Assembly (NCBI RefSeq): GCF_001815985.1
Contig: NZ_KV823538.1
Coordinates: 124,001 to 188,000, forward strand
Direction: 5' to 3'
Source of the DNA: Corynebacterium sp. HMSC27B11
Lineage (GTDB): Bacteria; Actinomycetota; Actinomycetes; Mycobacteriales; Mycobacteriaceae
DNA length: 64,000 nucleotides
Shown here: piece after piece, positions 1 through 7,405 of the stretch
Position numbering within the stretch: the first letter of the stretch is position 1
How the letters are laid out: each line of letters begins with the position of its first letter
Made by a program: the position numbers and the translations under genes
The notes under the pieces: model-generated
The model's input: only the letters and a program-made list of their open reading frames with translations
Databases searched by the model: none
Told to the model about the DNA's origin: nothing

Positions 1-996
1 GTGGCGCGCGCCTACGCACTGCAGCTGGCGACGAACGAGCTGATTTCCGGGCTGCACGACCTCGAGGCACGCGGCGTCGACCCCGTGAACGCCACGAAGG
101 AGGAACAAGCCGACCAGCGCGAGATCGAGGCGCACGCTGCCGCCCTGAAGGCCGCGAATACCGCGCACGCCACCGACACCATCCAGGAGATGCGCGAGGC
201 CTGCGGCGGCTACGGCTACATGGCCGAGAACCTGCTGACCAGTCTGAAGGCAGACTCGGATATCTTCACCACCTTCGAGGGCGACAACGTGGTGATGATG
301 CAGCTGGCTGGGAAGGAGCTGATGACCGGCTTCTCCAAGGAGATCGGCAGCTTCAACCCGCTGGAGATGGTCCGCTTCGGGCTGGATAATTTCTCCACCC
401 TGCTGCGCCGCCGCACCGCCGCGGATGCCCTGGTCCAGAACCTGAAGGACACCTTCTCCGACAGCGAAGAGGCCACCCTCTTCGACCCGGGTAGCCAGCT
501 GCGCTTGGTGTCGGAGCGGGAGCGCCGCCTCATGGTATCCCTGGGCCGCCGCCTGCGCGTGGCCAAGGACATGCCGGTGGAGAAGGCCGCGAAGGTCGTC
601 GACCGGGCACAGGACCACCTGCTGGAGGTCGCGTGGGCCCACGTGGACCGCATCCTCCTCGAGGCCATGCTGGAGGCGGAAGCGACGCTGACCAGTGACA
701 CGGCCCGCGATGTGATGGAGCAGGTCCGCGACGTTTACTTCCTGGACCTCATCGTCCGCAACGGCAGCTGGTACCTGGAGCAGAACCTGCTCACAGGCAC
801 CCGCACCAAGGCGGCACGTGCCGCGCTCAACGACCTGGTGGACTCCCTGGGCCCCTGGTCGGAACTGCTGGTGGACGCCTTCGGGGTGCCATCGGAGATC
901 ACCTCCGTAAACCTCATGCAGCGCTATGAGGACATGGTGACCAAGGCCGAGTCCGACCCGGCGGTCGGCCAGCCAGGCCGCTGGCGGGAGGACTAA
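1..996 (+). CDS. Acyl-CoA oxidase/dehydrogenase, C-terminal part (5' end outside window)
   Basis: The frame is open from base 1 to a TAA stop at 994-996, so the N-terminal flavin-binding half lies left of the window and the GTG at base 1 is probably internal. The segment RE-CGGYGYMAEN followed by TFEGDNVVMMQLAGKEL (about residues 63-105 of the visible part) is the hallmark of the C-terminal domain of acyl-CoA oxidases, which oxidise acyl-CoA to enoyl-CoA with FAD and pass electrons to oxygen. The remaining 200 residues are helical, as expected for the acyl-CoA oxidase C-terminus. A role in fatty-acid beta-oxidation fits the lipase and fadD further along. An acyl-CoA dehydrogenase with an extended C-terminus is the alternative. 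Confidence 0.75.
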   Translation: MARAYALQLATNELISGLHDLEARGVDPVNATKEEQADQREIEAHAAALKAANTAHATDTIQEMREACGGYGYMAENLLTSLKADSDIFTTFEGDNVVMMQLAGKELMTGFSKEIGSFNPLEMVRFGLDNFSTLLRRRTAADALVQNLKDTFSDSEEATLFDPGSQLRLVSERERRLMVSLGRRLRVAKDMPVEKAAKVVDRAQDHLLEVAWAHVDRILLEAMLEAEATLTSDTARDVMEQVRDVYFLDLIVRNGSWYLEQNLLTGTRTKAARAALNDLVDSLGPWSELLVDAFGVPSEITSVNLMQRYEDMVTKAESDPAVGQPGRWRED

Positions 997-1118
997 CCCC
1001 AGTGCTGCGGGGAGGCCGCGCGGCTGGGTTCGCACAGCAGGAAAATCGCCCCAGCGGGTAGAAAATACTGGTCGCGCGGCCGCATCCACCCTGCAAACTT
1101 CGCGCACAACCCGCGCGC

Positions 1119-1124
1119 TAGACT
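1119..1124 (+). promoter_or_regulatory. -10 box TAGACT, leaderless start of FUSC-like gene
   Basis: TAGACT is followed by exactly 7 bases and then the GTG at 1132. No Shine-Dalgarno sequence precedes the GTG. The spacing puts the transcription start at or next to the start codon. Confidence 0.55.
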
Positions 1125-1131
1125 CGACTGA

Positions 1132-2967
1132 GTGACAGTTTCGGGAGATCAGAATAGGCAGGACCCGCCAGCAGCGGGCAAAAGTTCAGTCGACCGTATC
1201 TTCGGCACGGATGCCGATTCCTTCGGCGTCCGCGCCCTCCCCGACGCCCCCTCCCCGCCCTCGATGCGGGCGATGCTGCTGACTTTCAACTCCTTCCGCC
1301 ACCACATTCCCCGCGCCACCCGCGCGGCGCTGGCGATCCTGATCCCGGGCATCATCGGCTACCTTTTGGGTTTCGGCTCCGAGCTACTGCTCGTCTCCGC
1401 GGGTGCTGTGCTCCTCATCAACGGTGAGAACAAGCCCTACCGCGAACGCTGGAAGTCCCTGCTGCGCTATGGGCTGCTTTTCACCAGCCTGACCTTGGGC
1501 TTCCGCCTGCTCGGCATCTGGAGCCACTCCCACGGCCAGATGGACTTCTCCGAGGGGATCGGCGGGGTCATCGCCAACCCGCGCGGCGCGCTCATCGCCT
1601 ACCTACCGCTGATGCTCTTCCTCGCCGTCTGCGTGGTCTGCGTCTACGTGACGATGTGTCTACGGCTCACCCCGCCGGGGCCGTATCTGATGCTCTTCGT
1701 CACCGGCGGGCTGATGGTCAACAAGATTTCCATCTCCCTCTCCGCCACCCTGATCTGGTCGATCATCGGCGCGGTCTCCGGGTTCATCATCAGCATGTCC
1801 GGCTGGCTGGTCGATAAGCACGGCCCGGAACGCAAGGCGGTGGAGGACGCCGAGGCTGCCGTCGCCGACTACCTGGAGGCCCGGACCAAGGAAGCACCAG
1901 CCGAGTACGAATCGCTCAAGCTCACCGCCGCCGGCGCGATCCACCGCGCCTGGTCAATGCTCGCCCACGCGGGAGCCATCCACGGCGGCACGATCACCCC
2001 GGAAGCTCGGGGCACCAAGAGCGAGGAGCTCGTGCACCGCATGCTCAGCGCACAACACCGCTGGGCCACCGCCGACCCGGACGCCCAGGCGCAGCGCCAC
2101 TCCCCTTCCGACCGGCGCACCATCCCGCTCGCCTCCCCCGGCGCGTGGGCCAAGCTGAAGCGGCAGTGGCACCGCGACTCCCACCCGATGGTCACCGCCC
2201 AGCGCGTCGCGCTCGCGGGCCTGGGCGTGTCCATCCTCTCCACGGTGCTAGGTCTGGGTCGGCCGGACTGGGCGATCACCTCCGTGATGCTGCTGCTCGG
2301 CCAGGGCCCCTACCGCATGGCGGGTACGGTGCGTTGCATCCACCGCATCGCGGGCTCCGTCATCGGCATCCTGCTGTACCTGGCCTTCTACCAGCTGCAC
2401 CCAGGCATCCTGATGGACCTCATCGGCCTGGCGGTGGCCATGGCCTGCACGGAGCTTTTCATCGCCGCGAACTACGGACTGGCGATGGTCTTCACCGCCC
2501 CGCTGGGACTCATGATGGCTGGCCTGGGCAGTGCCCCCATCGGCCAGACGGCGATGGACCGCGGTGCGGAGCTGGTGATCGCCTCCCTGCTCTCCGTCCT
2601 GGCCATCTGGCTCTTCCGCCCCAATAACCTCCAGAAGACCGCCGAGCTCAACTACGCCTACCTGCTGACGTCGATAAAAAAGATGATCGCCAGCCTACGG
2701 ACCAGCCCGATCGACGACGCCATCCTGGACCGCCGCGAGCTGCGCTACGAGCTCAACGAGTCGCGTGCCGTGACGAATGCGTGCGCCAACGAGTCCTATG
2801 AGTGGCGGCAGGAACAGTGGGATCACCACGCCGCCGCGCAACTGGTCGCCCACGAGGTGCTGCGGGTGGGGGCCACGGCCGCGCACTCCGACCTGGACAA
2901 GGTCCCGGGCGGCGACGTCGAGAAGCTGGCCGCGCTGTACGGCAAACTCGCCCCGGCTAGCGTGTAG
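1132..2967 (+). CDS. FUSC-family integral membrane protein
   Basis: A 611-residue protein with the two-halves layout of the fusaric-acid-resistance (FUSC/YccS-like) family. Hydrophobic segments cluster at about residues 63-230, a soluble central part spans about 230-360, and a second group of hydrophobic segments lies at about 365-500, before a soluble tail. Members are thought to be inner-membrane exporters of aromatic acids or similar compounds, but the substrate cannot be read from this sequence. GTG 1132 is chosen because a -10 hexamer ends 7 bases before it, giving a leaderless mRNA. Its 3' end overlaps the convergent TDT carrier gene by 11 bases. Confidence 0.7.
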   Translation: MTVSGDQNRQDPPAAGKSSVDRIFGTDADSFGVRALPDAPSPPSMRAMLLTFNSFRHHIPRATRAALAILIPGIIGYLLGFGSELLLVSAGAVLLINGENKPYRERWKSLLRYGLLFTSLTLGFRLLGIWSHSHGQMDFSEGIGGVIANPRGALIAYLPLMLFLAVCVVCVYVTMCLRLTPPGPYLMLFVTGGLMVNKISISLSATLIWSIIGAVSGFIISMSGWLVDKHGPERKAVEDAEAAVADYLEARTKEAPAEYESLKLTAAGAIHRAWSMLAHAGAIHGGTITPEARGTKSEELVHRMLSAQHRWATADPDAQAQRHSPSDRRTIPLASPGAWAKLKRQWHRDSHPMVTAQRVALAGLGVSILSTVLGLGRPDWAITSVMLLLGQGPYRMAGTVRCIHRIAGSVIGILLYLAFYQLHPGILMDLIGLAVAMACTELFIAANYGLAMVFTAPLGLMMAGLGSAPIGQTAMDRGAELVIASLLSVLAIWLFRPNNLQKTAELNYAYLLTSIKKMIASLRTSPIDDAILDRRELRYELNESRAVTNACANESYEWRQEQWDHHAAAQLVAHEVLRVGATAAHSDLDKVPGGDVEKLAALYGKLAPASV

Positions 2968-4078
2968 CGCGCGCCTTCATAATGGCCGTGAGGGTCGCGA
3001 TCGTGCAGAAGGTCCAGGTGCAGCACAACGCGATGAGGCTGCCGGTGCTCACCACCTGCGGGATCACCTGCCACGGACCGGACATGGTCTCCGCCATCAT
3101 GGCCGCGCCCAGCGCCACGGTGCCGATCGGGAAGGTCAAGGCCCACCAGCCCGGGGTGAAGTTCATGCGCTCCCGGAAACCGTAGATCGTGCGGATCACC
3201 GCGAAAGCCACCACGGGAATGCCGATGACCAGCGCCACCCAGCCATAGGCGTGGGCGAGCCAGGTGACCGCGGGGGTCGCCGAAGGCAGCATCACGAACT
3301 CCGCCTGGGCGGCGATGGACTGGGCTGCGGCGATAGACTGGCCGACCACGCCCAGCGGAATCCAGGTGGAGATGGAGGCGTCCACCGGCAGCGGGTGATA
3401 GAAGAAGTGGCTGCGATAGGCCAGCGTGAACAGCAACACGGCGAAGAACAGCGCCAGAAAGAAGAACGCGGTCACCGCCAGCACCAGGACCACCGTGAGC
3501 TGCTCGGAAGCGACGTCGTCGACAAGGCTCGCGCCCGTCGTGGCGGAGACCATCGGCGGGACGACCGCCAGCCCCCAAGCCGGGACGGGGTGGTTGGCCC
3601 CCTTCTCCATGAGCCGCAGTGCGACCCGGAAGGTGGTGAACAGGCCGATGAGGGTGCCGATCAGCCAGAGTGTGGCGGACACGGCGATGACCCAGTCGGC
3701 GGGGGCGGAGTCCGTCAACCCGGCGCGGTGAGCAGCCGCAGTCCCGAAGGGCAGCAGCGGGCCGACGTTGTGGATCGCCGAGCCCGTCGCGGTCATGCCC
3801 ATGGAGACGGTGCCCCAGGTCGGGAGGATTGACATGTCCCGCCAGGTGTTCGCGAACATCCCGGGGTTGCGGCGGGCGTTGACCGCGAAGCCGGCACCCA
3901 GGCCGATGAGCAGGACGATCGCGATGCCCATCAGCGCCGTCGCCGGGTACAGGAGCCAGCCATGATCCGGGACCTGGCGACCGAGCAGGGAGGACAGGAT
4001 GGCCGTACCCATGACCGAGGGGAACCAGACCGGGCTGGCGGGCGGCAGCGCGCTGGGCCAGATGGACGTCATGGGCAT
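2957..4078 (-). CDS. TDT-family (TehA/SLAC1-like) membrane carrier
   Basis: About 373 residues, almost entirely hydrophobic, with some nine or ten membrane segments. The opening PPASPVWFPSVMGTAILSS and the later SMGMTATGSAIHNVGPLL resemble the tellurite-resistance/dicarboxylate transporter (TDT) family, which includes TehA, Mae1 and SLAC1 anion channels. The substrate is unknown. A longer reading frame runs upstream through the tRNA-Thr gene, which is not credible as coding. ATG 4078 or ATG 4072 is the real start. TACACT (4084-4079 on the minus strand) ends 6 bases before ATG 4072, which suggests a leaderless start there. A strong inverted repeat sits just upstream. Confidence 0.7.
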   Translation of the reverse strand: MPMTSIWPSALPPASPVWFPSVMGTAILSSLLGRQVPDHGWLLYPATALMGIAIVLLIGLGAGFAVNARRNPGMFANTWRDMSILPTWGTVSMGMTATGSAIHNVGPLLPFGTAAAHRAGLTDSAPADWVIAVSATLWLIGTLIGLFTTFRVALRLMEKGANHPVPAWGLAVVPPMVSATTGASLVDDVASEQLTVVLVLAVTAFFFLALFFAVLLFTLAYRSHFFYHPLPVDASISTWIPLGVVGQSIAAAQSIAAQAEFVMLPSATPAVTWLAHAYGWVALVIGIPVVAFAVIRTIYGFRERMNFTPGWWALTFPIGTVALGAAMMAETMSGPWQVIPQVVSTGSLIALCCTWTFCTIATLTAIMKARATR

Positions 4079-4084
4079 AGTGTA
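4079..4084 (-). promoter_or_regulatory. -10 box TACACT, leaderless start of TDT carrier
   Basis: TACACT on the minus strand, then ATGCCC, then ATG at 4072. The spacing of 6 bases to the second ATG favours that codon as a leaderless start. Confidence 0.45.
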
Positions 4085-4097
4085 GTGGTGAAATGCG

Positions 4098-4134
4098 AAA
4101 CGGCCACTACCGCTTGCGCTGGTAGTGACCGTTT
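4098..4134. terminator. Inverted repeat between tRNA-Thr and TDT gene
   Basis: Arms 4098-4111 and 4121-4134 pair over 14 bases with one mismatch and a 9-base loop. Read on the plus strand it ends in a run of six T. Read on the minus strand it follows tRNA-Thr directly and is preceded by six A. It may terminate the tRNA transcript. It also lies over the -35 region of the TDT promoter, so an operator is an alternative. Confidence 0.5.
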
Positions 4135-4141
4135 TTTGGTG

Positions 4142-4214
4142 AGCCGCCTGCGAGAATCGAACTCGCGACCTTTTCATTACGAGTGAAACGCTCTGCCGAC
4201 TGAGCTAAGGCGGC
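4142..4214 (-). tRNA. tRNA-Thr (anticodon CGT)
   Basis: On the minus strand the acceptor GCCGCCT (4214-4208) pairs with AGGCGGC (4149-4143). The D arm TTAGCTCAG, anticodon arm TTTCA-CTCGTAA-TGAAA with anticodon CGT (reads ACG), and T arm GCGAG-TTCGATT-CTCGC are all present. The discriminator is T and no CCA is encoded. Confidence 0.95.
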
Positions 4215-4300
4215 GCGCAAAAACCCAGAGCCTAAAGCTCAAGCATTCTTACGGAGGATCATCGTAGCGGACAGCAGCGCGAAGACACAAAACCTACGCG

Positions 4301-5596
4301 CTAGCTCACCCGGCACGCTTCCCGCAGCGCACCGCCCAGCGCGTCGAGCGCAACCTCCGGTTTCACATTCATCCCCAGGGTCTCCCGGCAGGCCGACACC
4401 GCGTCGATACAGCGGACCAGCGCTTCCGGGGAGTTCCGACGCGCGAGCTCCCCCGAGGTAGCGCGCATATCCGGGTGTTGGAACCCACCCACGGGCTGCA
4501 GACCATGGGCCGCGGCCGCGGTGACGTCGGTGCCATCTGCAGCCCCCTCGGCGGCATCAGCCGAAGCACCCACCGGTTCCACCGCACCTGCTGCCTGCAG
4601 CATCGCGTCGCGGTACAAACCCACAACGTCGATCAAGGCCAGATCCAGGGCGTCGCGCACCATCCGGGTGCGGCGGTTCTTCTGCTCCCGCTCCAGCTCC
4701 TTCATCTGCCCCGCCGAACCACGCTGTGCTTTCGCAGCACCACGGCCCTTCGCCCCCACGCCCAGGGACTCCTCCAGCGCCTCGCGTTCCTTCGCCTCGA
4801 CCGCCTCCACCTGGGCGGCGACCTCCTCGGTCGCCTTCGCCACCAGCTGGGAGGTGAAGCTGAACAGGCGCGCGCCCTCGTAGACCATCTGCGGCAGCTT
4901 CAGCGCCGTCGCCCGCTTCGTCCGGGCTGCCTCGTCACGGGCCAGGTGCCGGGCTCGGCCAATGTGTCCACCGGAAACCCCAGCGGCCCATCGCGCCTGC
5001 TCCTGCGTAATGCCCAGGGAGGCGTCCTGAAGAAGAACATCCTCCACCTGCTGCGGCGACGGGGTCGGAATGTAGACGTGGCGGCAGCGGGAACGCAGCG
5101 TGATCGAGATGTCCAGCGGGTCGGTGGACGGGGCGCAGAGCACAAACACGGTGTGCGCGGGTGGCTCCTCCACGGACTTCAGCAGCGCATTCGAACCGGC
5201 CTCGTTGAGGCGATCGGCGTCCTCGACCACGACGACCCGCCACCGGGAGACGGTGGGCATCGACGCGGCGGAACTGATGACCTCCCGGACGTCCTCGACG
5301 GGGATGACGGAGCCGGTCGTCGCGATCCACACGATGTCCGGGTGCGTGCCGGCGGCCGCGGACTGGCACTGTTCGCACACCCCGCAGCCCCCATTCGGGC
5401 ACACCAACCCCGTGGCGAAGGCTTTGGCCGCGATCGAGCGACCCGAACCGGGCGGGCCGGTGAATAGCCAGGAGTGCGTCATCGCCTGCGGGTTCGCCAC
5501 CGCACCCGCGAGCAGCTCCCGAACCGGCTGGGCGGTGATCTTGCGCCACACGCCACCGCCGGCCAGGGGGTCGAATCCAGAGCTATCCACGTTCAC
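4301..5596 (-). CDS. holB: DNA polymerase III delta' subunit (clamp loader)
   Basis: A 431-residue clamp-loader subunit of the replicative polymerase. Residues 47-54 (GPPGSGRS) are a Walker A in which the usual lysine is Arg. C66, C71, C74 and C77 form the zinc module typical of clamp-loader subunits. VVVVEDADRL is Walker B, and ITLRSRC carries the sensor/arginine-finger motif. The final third is helical and ends in a variable region. The frame extends 17 codons upstream of GTG 5596 and overlaps the divergent cyaB start. GTG 5596 is preferred because TAGACT lies 7 bases before it. Divergent cyaB begins only 49 bases away, an arrangement also known in C. glutamicum. Confidence 0.88.
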   Translation of the reverse strand: MNVDSSGFDPLAGGGVWRKITAQPVRELLAGAVANPQAMTHSWLFTGPPGSGRSIAAKAFATGLVCPNGGCGVCEQCQSAAAGTHPDIVWIATTGSVIPVEDVREVISSAASMPTVSRWRVVVVEDADRLNEAGSNALLKSVEEPPAHTVFVLCAPSTDPLDISITLRSRCRHVYIPTPSPQQVEDVLLQDASLGITQEQARWAAGVSGGHIGRARHLARDEAARTKRATALKLPQMVYEGARLFSFTSQLVAKATEEVAAQVEAVEAKEREALEESLGVGAKGRGAAKAQRGSAGQMKELEREQKNRRTRMVRDALDLALIDVVGLYRDAMLQAAGAVEPVGASADAAEGAADGTDVTAAAAHGLQPVGGFQHPDMRATSGELARRNSPEALVRCIDAVSACRETLGMNVKPEVALDALGGALREACRVS

Positions 5597-5603
5597 GAAG
5601 CAC

Positions 5604-5609
5604 AGTCTA
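5604..5609 (-). promoter_or_regulatory. -10 box TAGACT, leaderless start of holB
   Basis: On the minus strand TAGACT is followed by 7 bases and then GTG 5596. The gene diverges from cyaB, whose own -10 lies 24 bases away. Confidence 0.5.
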
Positions 5610-5632
5610 GCCCCCGCTGTAGACGGGTTCGA

Positions 5633-5638
5633 TAATGT
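5633..5638 (+). promoter_or_regulatory. -10 box TAATGT, leaderless start of cyaB
   Basis: TAATGT, then 7 bases, then ATG 5646. GATAAT overlapping it by four bases is an alternative hexamer. Confidence 0.5.
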
Positions 5639-5645
5639 AATAGCC

Positions 5646-7172
5646 ATGCAACAATTCGCGCGCTACTTGAAATGGGTCTGGGGCACCTACTGGCCCTTGT
5701 ATGCCGCGATGATTCTGATGACGAACGTGGTCGGCGCGATCGCCGTCGCGACCTTCCTGCGCTTCCTCATCCCCCTGCGCGGTGCACGCGAGCTGACCAG
5801 CCCAAACACCGTCACCTCGATTGCCTATTTGAGTTATTTCATCTTCGCGATCGTGGCCGGCGTGGTGTTCACGCTGATCTTCTTCGCCCCCGTTCTCCGC
5901 TGGCAACGCAACCCCGATGCCTATGACCCCAACATGATCCGGCATCTGGTGCTGCGCATCCCCTTCCTGCAGTCCGTGACGGGTGCGGTGCTGTGGGCCA
6001 TCGGCGTGGTGATCTTCACGACGGTGGCCGCGCAGTTCTCCTCGCGGTGGGCAATTACGGTTGCCGTGACCGCCGTGCTGGGCGGGTTGATGGTGACGTT
6101 GATGACGTACATGGAAGCCGAACGGCTGGTCCGCCCCGTCGCCGCCCGCGCCCTCGAGCAGGGTTCCCTGGAGCAGTCCGACCTTTCGCCGATGTCCACC
6201 CGCCTCATGGCCACCTGGGTGCTGACCAACGCGGTGCCGGTGCTGGGCATCCTGCTGCTGATTTTCGCGCAGGCCAGAAACTTCTTCGACGGCTCGATGG
6301 AGGACCTGATCCCCGCGCTCGTGGCCCTGGCAGTCACCGCCCTGGTCACCGGTTTCCTGGGTGCGCGCTTGAGCGCGATGAGCGTGGTGGACCCGGTGCG
6401 CGAGCTGCAGTTCGCCATCAACCAGGTGCGCCGCGGGAACCTGGAAACCACGGTGCGTATCTACGACTCCTCCGAGATTGGCGTGGTGCAGGCCGGGTTC
6501 AACGAGATGATGCGCGGCCTGCAGGAGCGCCAGCAGGTCTCGGACCTCTTCGGCCGCTACGTCGGCACGGAGGTCGCCCGCCGCGCGCTGGAGGAGGACC
6601 CGGAGCTGGGCGGCGAGTCCCGCGACGTCGCGGTGCTTTTCGTGGACGTCATCGGTTCCACCGGCTTCGCCACGCAGCGCTCCCCGGAGCACGTGGTCTC
6701 CGCGCTCAACGAGTTCTTCGACCGCGTCGTGGAGGTCGTCCACGAGCACAAGGGAATCATTAATAAGTTCCAGGGCGACGCCGCGCTCGCCGTCTTCGGT
6801 GCCCCGCTGCCCCTTGAGGACGCCGCTGGCCACGCGCTGGCTGCCGCCCGGGAGATGCACTCGAAGCTCACGGATCTGGAATTCGAGGCGGGCGTTGGCG
6901 TGGCTGCGGGCTCGGTCGTCGCCGGTCACATCGGCGCGAAGGACCGCTTCGAGTACACCGTCATCGGCGACGCCGTGAACCAGGCCTCCCGCCTGACCGA
7001 CCTGGCGAAGGACACCCCGGGGCGGGTGCTGACGAGCGCAACGACGGTGCGGCTCGCCAATGAGGCGGAGCAGCGCCGCTGGACCATGCTGAAGTCCGTG
7101 GAGCTGCGCGGCCGTCGCCAGATGACACAGCTGGCCCGCCCGGTGCGCGCCACCCTCGCGGACCGCCACTAG
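5646..7172 (+). CDS. cyaB: Membrane-bound class III adenylate cyclase
   Basis: A 508-residue protein that should make cAMP from ATP. The first ~235 residues hold six hydrophobic segments, a HAMP linker follows at about 237-295, and the class III cyclase domain spans about 320-495. The metal-binding aspartates are visible in LFVDVIGSTGF (near 330) and KFQGDAALAVFG (near 375). The transition-state motif is IGDAVNQASRL (near 440). The layout matches C. glutamicum CyaB, which lies between topA and holB as here. Its product would feed GlxR, encoded at 27.7 kb. ATG 5646 is preceded by a -10 hexamer at the leaderless distance and has no clear ribosome-binding site. Confidence 0.88.
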   Translation: MQQFARYLKWVWGTYWPLYAAMILMTNVVGAIAVATFLRFLIPLRGARELTSPNTVTSIAYLSYFIFAIVAGVVFTLIFFAPVLRWQRNPDAYDPNMIRHLVLRIPFLQSVTGAVLWAIGVVIFTTVAAQFSSRWAITVAVTAVLGGLMVTLMTYMEAERLVRPVAARALEQGSLEQSDLSPMSTRLMATWVLTNAVPVLGILLLIFAQARNFFDGSMEDLIPALVALAVTALVTGFLGARLSAMSVVDPVRELQFAINQVRRGNLETTVRIYDSSEIGVVQAGFNEMMRGLQERQQVSDLFGRYVGTEVARRALEEDPELGGESRDVAVLFVDVIGSTGFATQRSPEHVVSALNEFFDRVVEVVHEHKGIINKFQGDAALAVFGAPLPLEDAAGHALAAAREMHSKLTDLEFEAGVGVAAGSVVAGHIGAKDRFEYTVIGDAVNQASRLTDLAKDTPGRVLTSATTVRLANEAEQRRWTMLKSVELRGRRQMTQLARPVRATLADRH

Positions 7173-7229
7173 GCAGCAGGCACTGTTCGGTGGCGCTTCT
7201 TAGATCTGCTTGACTGCCACTCAGGGCAT

Positions 7230-7295
7230 CTTCTCACTCATCTTCGTACTTACTTCTCACTGTACGAAGATGAGTACGAAGTTAAGTGAGAAGTA
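7230..7295. repeat. Interleaved inverted and direct repeats between cyaB and topA
   Basis: Arms 7236-7249 and 7262-7275 are perfect 14-base reverse complements. The loop between them, 7251-7261, is itself the perfect reverse complement of 7285-7295. CTTCTCACT also occurs directly at 7230-7238 and 7253-7261, and GTACGAAG at 7262-7269 and 7274-7281. The topology is that of an H-type pseudoknot. It lies in the convergent gap, so termination is one possible role. Confidence 0.7.
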
Positions 7296-7330
7296 CATGC
7301 CGGAGCCAGCAAACACAACACACAACTAAA

Positions 7331-7371
7331 GCCCGGGCAGCAGCCCCCTTACTGGGAGCCACCACCCGGGC
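7331..7371 (-). terminator. Terminator downstream of topA
   Basis: GCCCGGG at 7331-7337 pairs with CCCGGGC at 7365-7371. Read from the topA strand it is followed by TTTAGTT. A second small hairpin, AGCACT/AGTGCT, lies at 7375-7391. Confidence 0.55.
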
Positions 7372-7405
7372 CTAGCACTACTTCAGTGCTCTAGCACCAT
7401 AAGGC

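Noticed and set aside
4079..4177. Upstream extension of the TDT carrier
   Set aside because: It would translate through the inverted repeat and the tRNA-Thr gene. The protein aligns with the family from the ATG at 4078 or 4072.
5100..5645. Upstream extension of cyaB over holB
   Set aside because: The extension is antisense to holB and lacks adenylate cyclase similarity. The membrane domain begins at ATG 5646.
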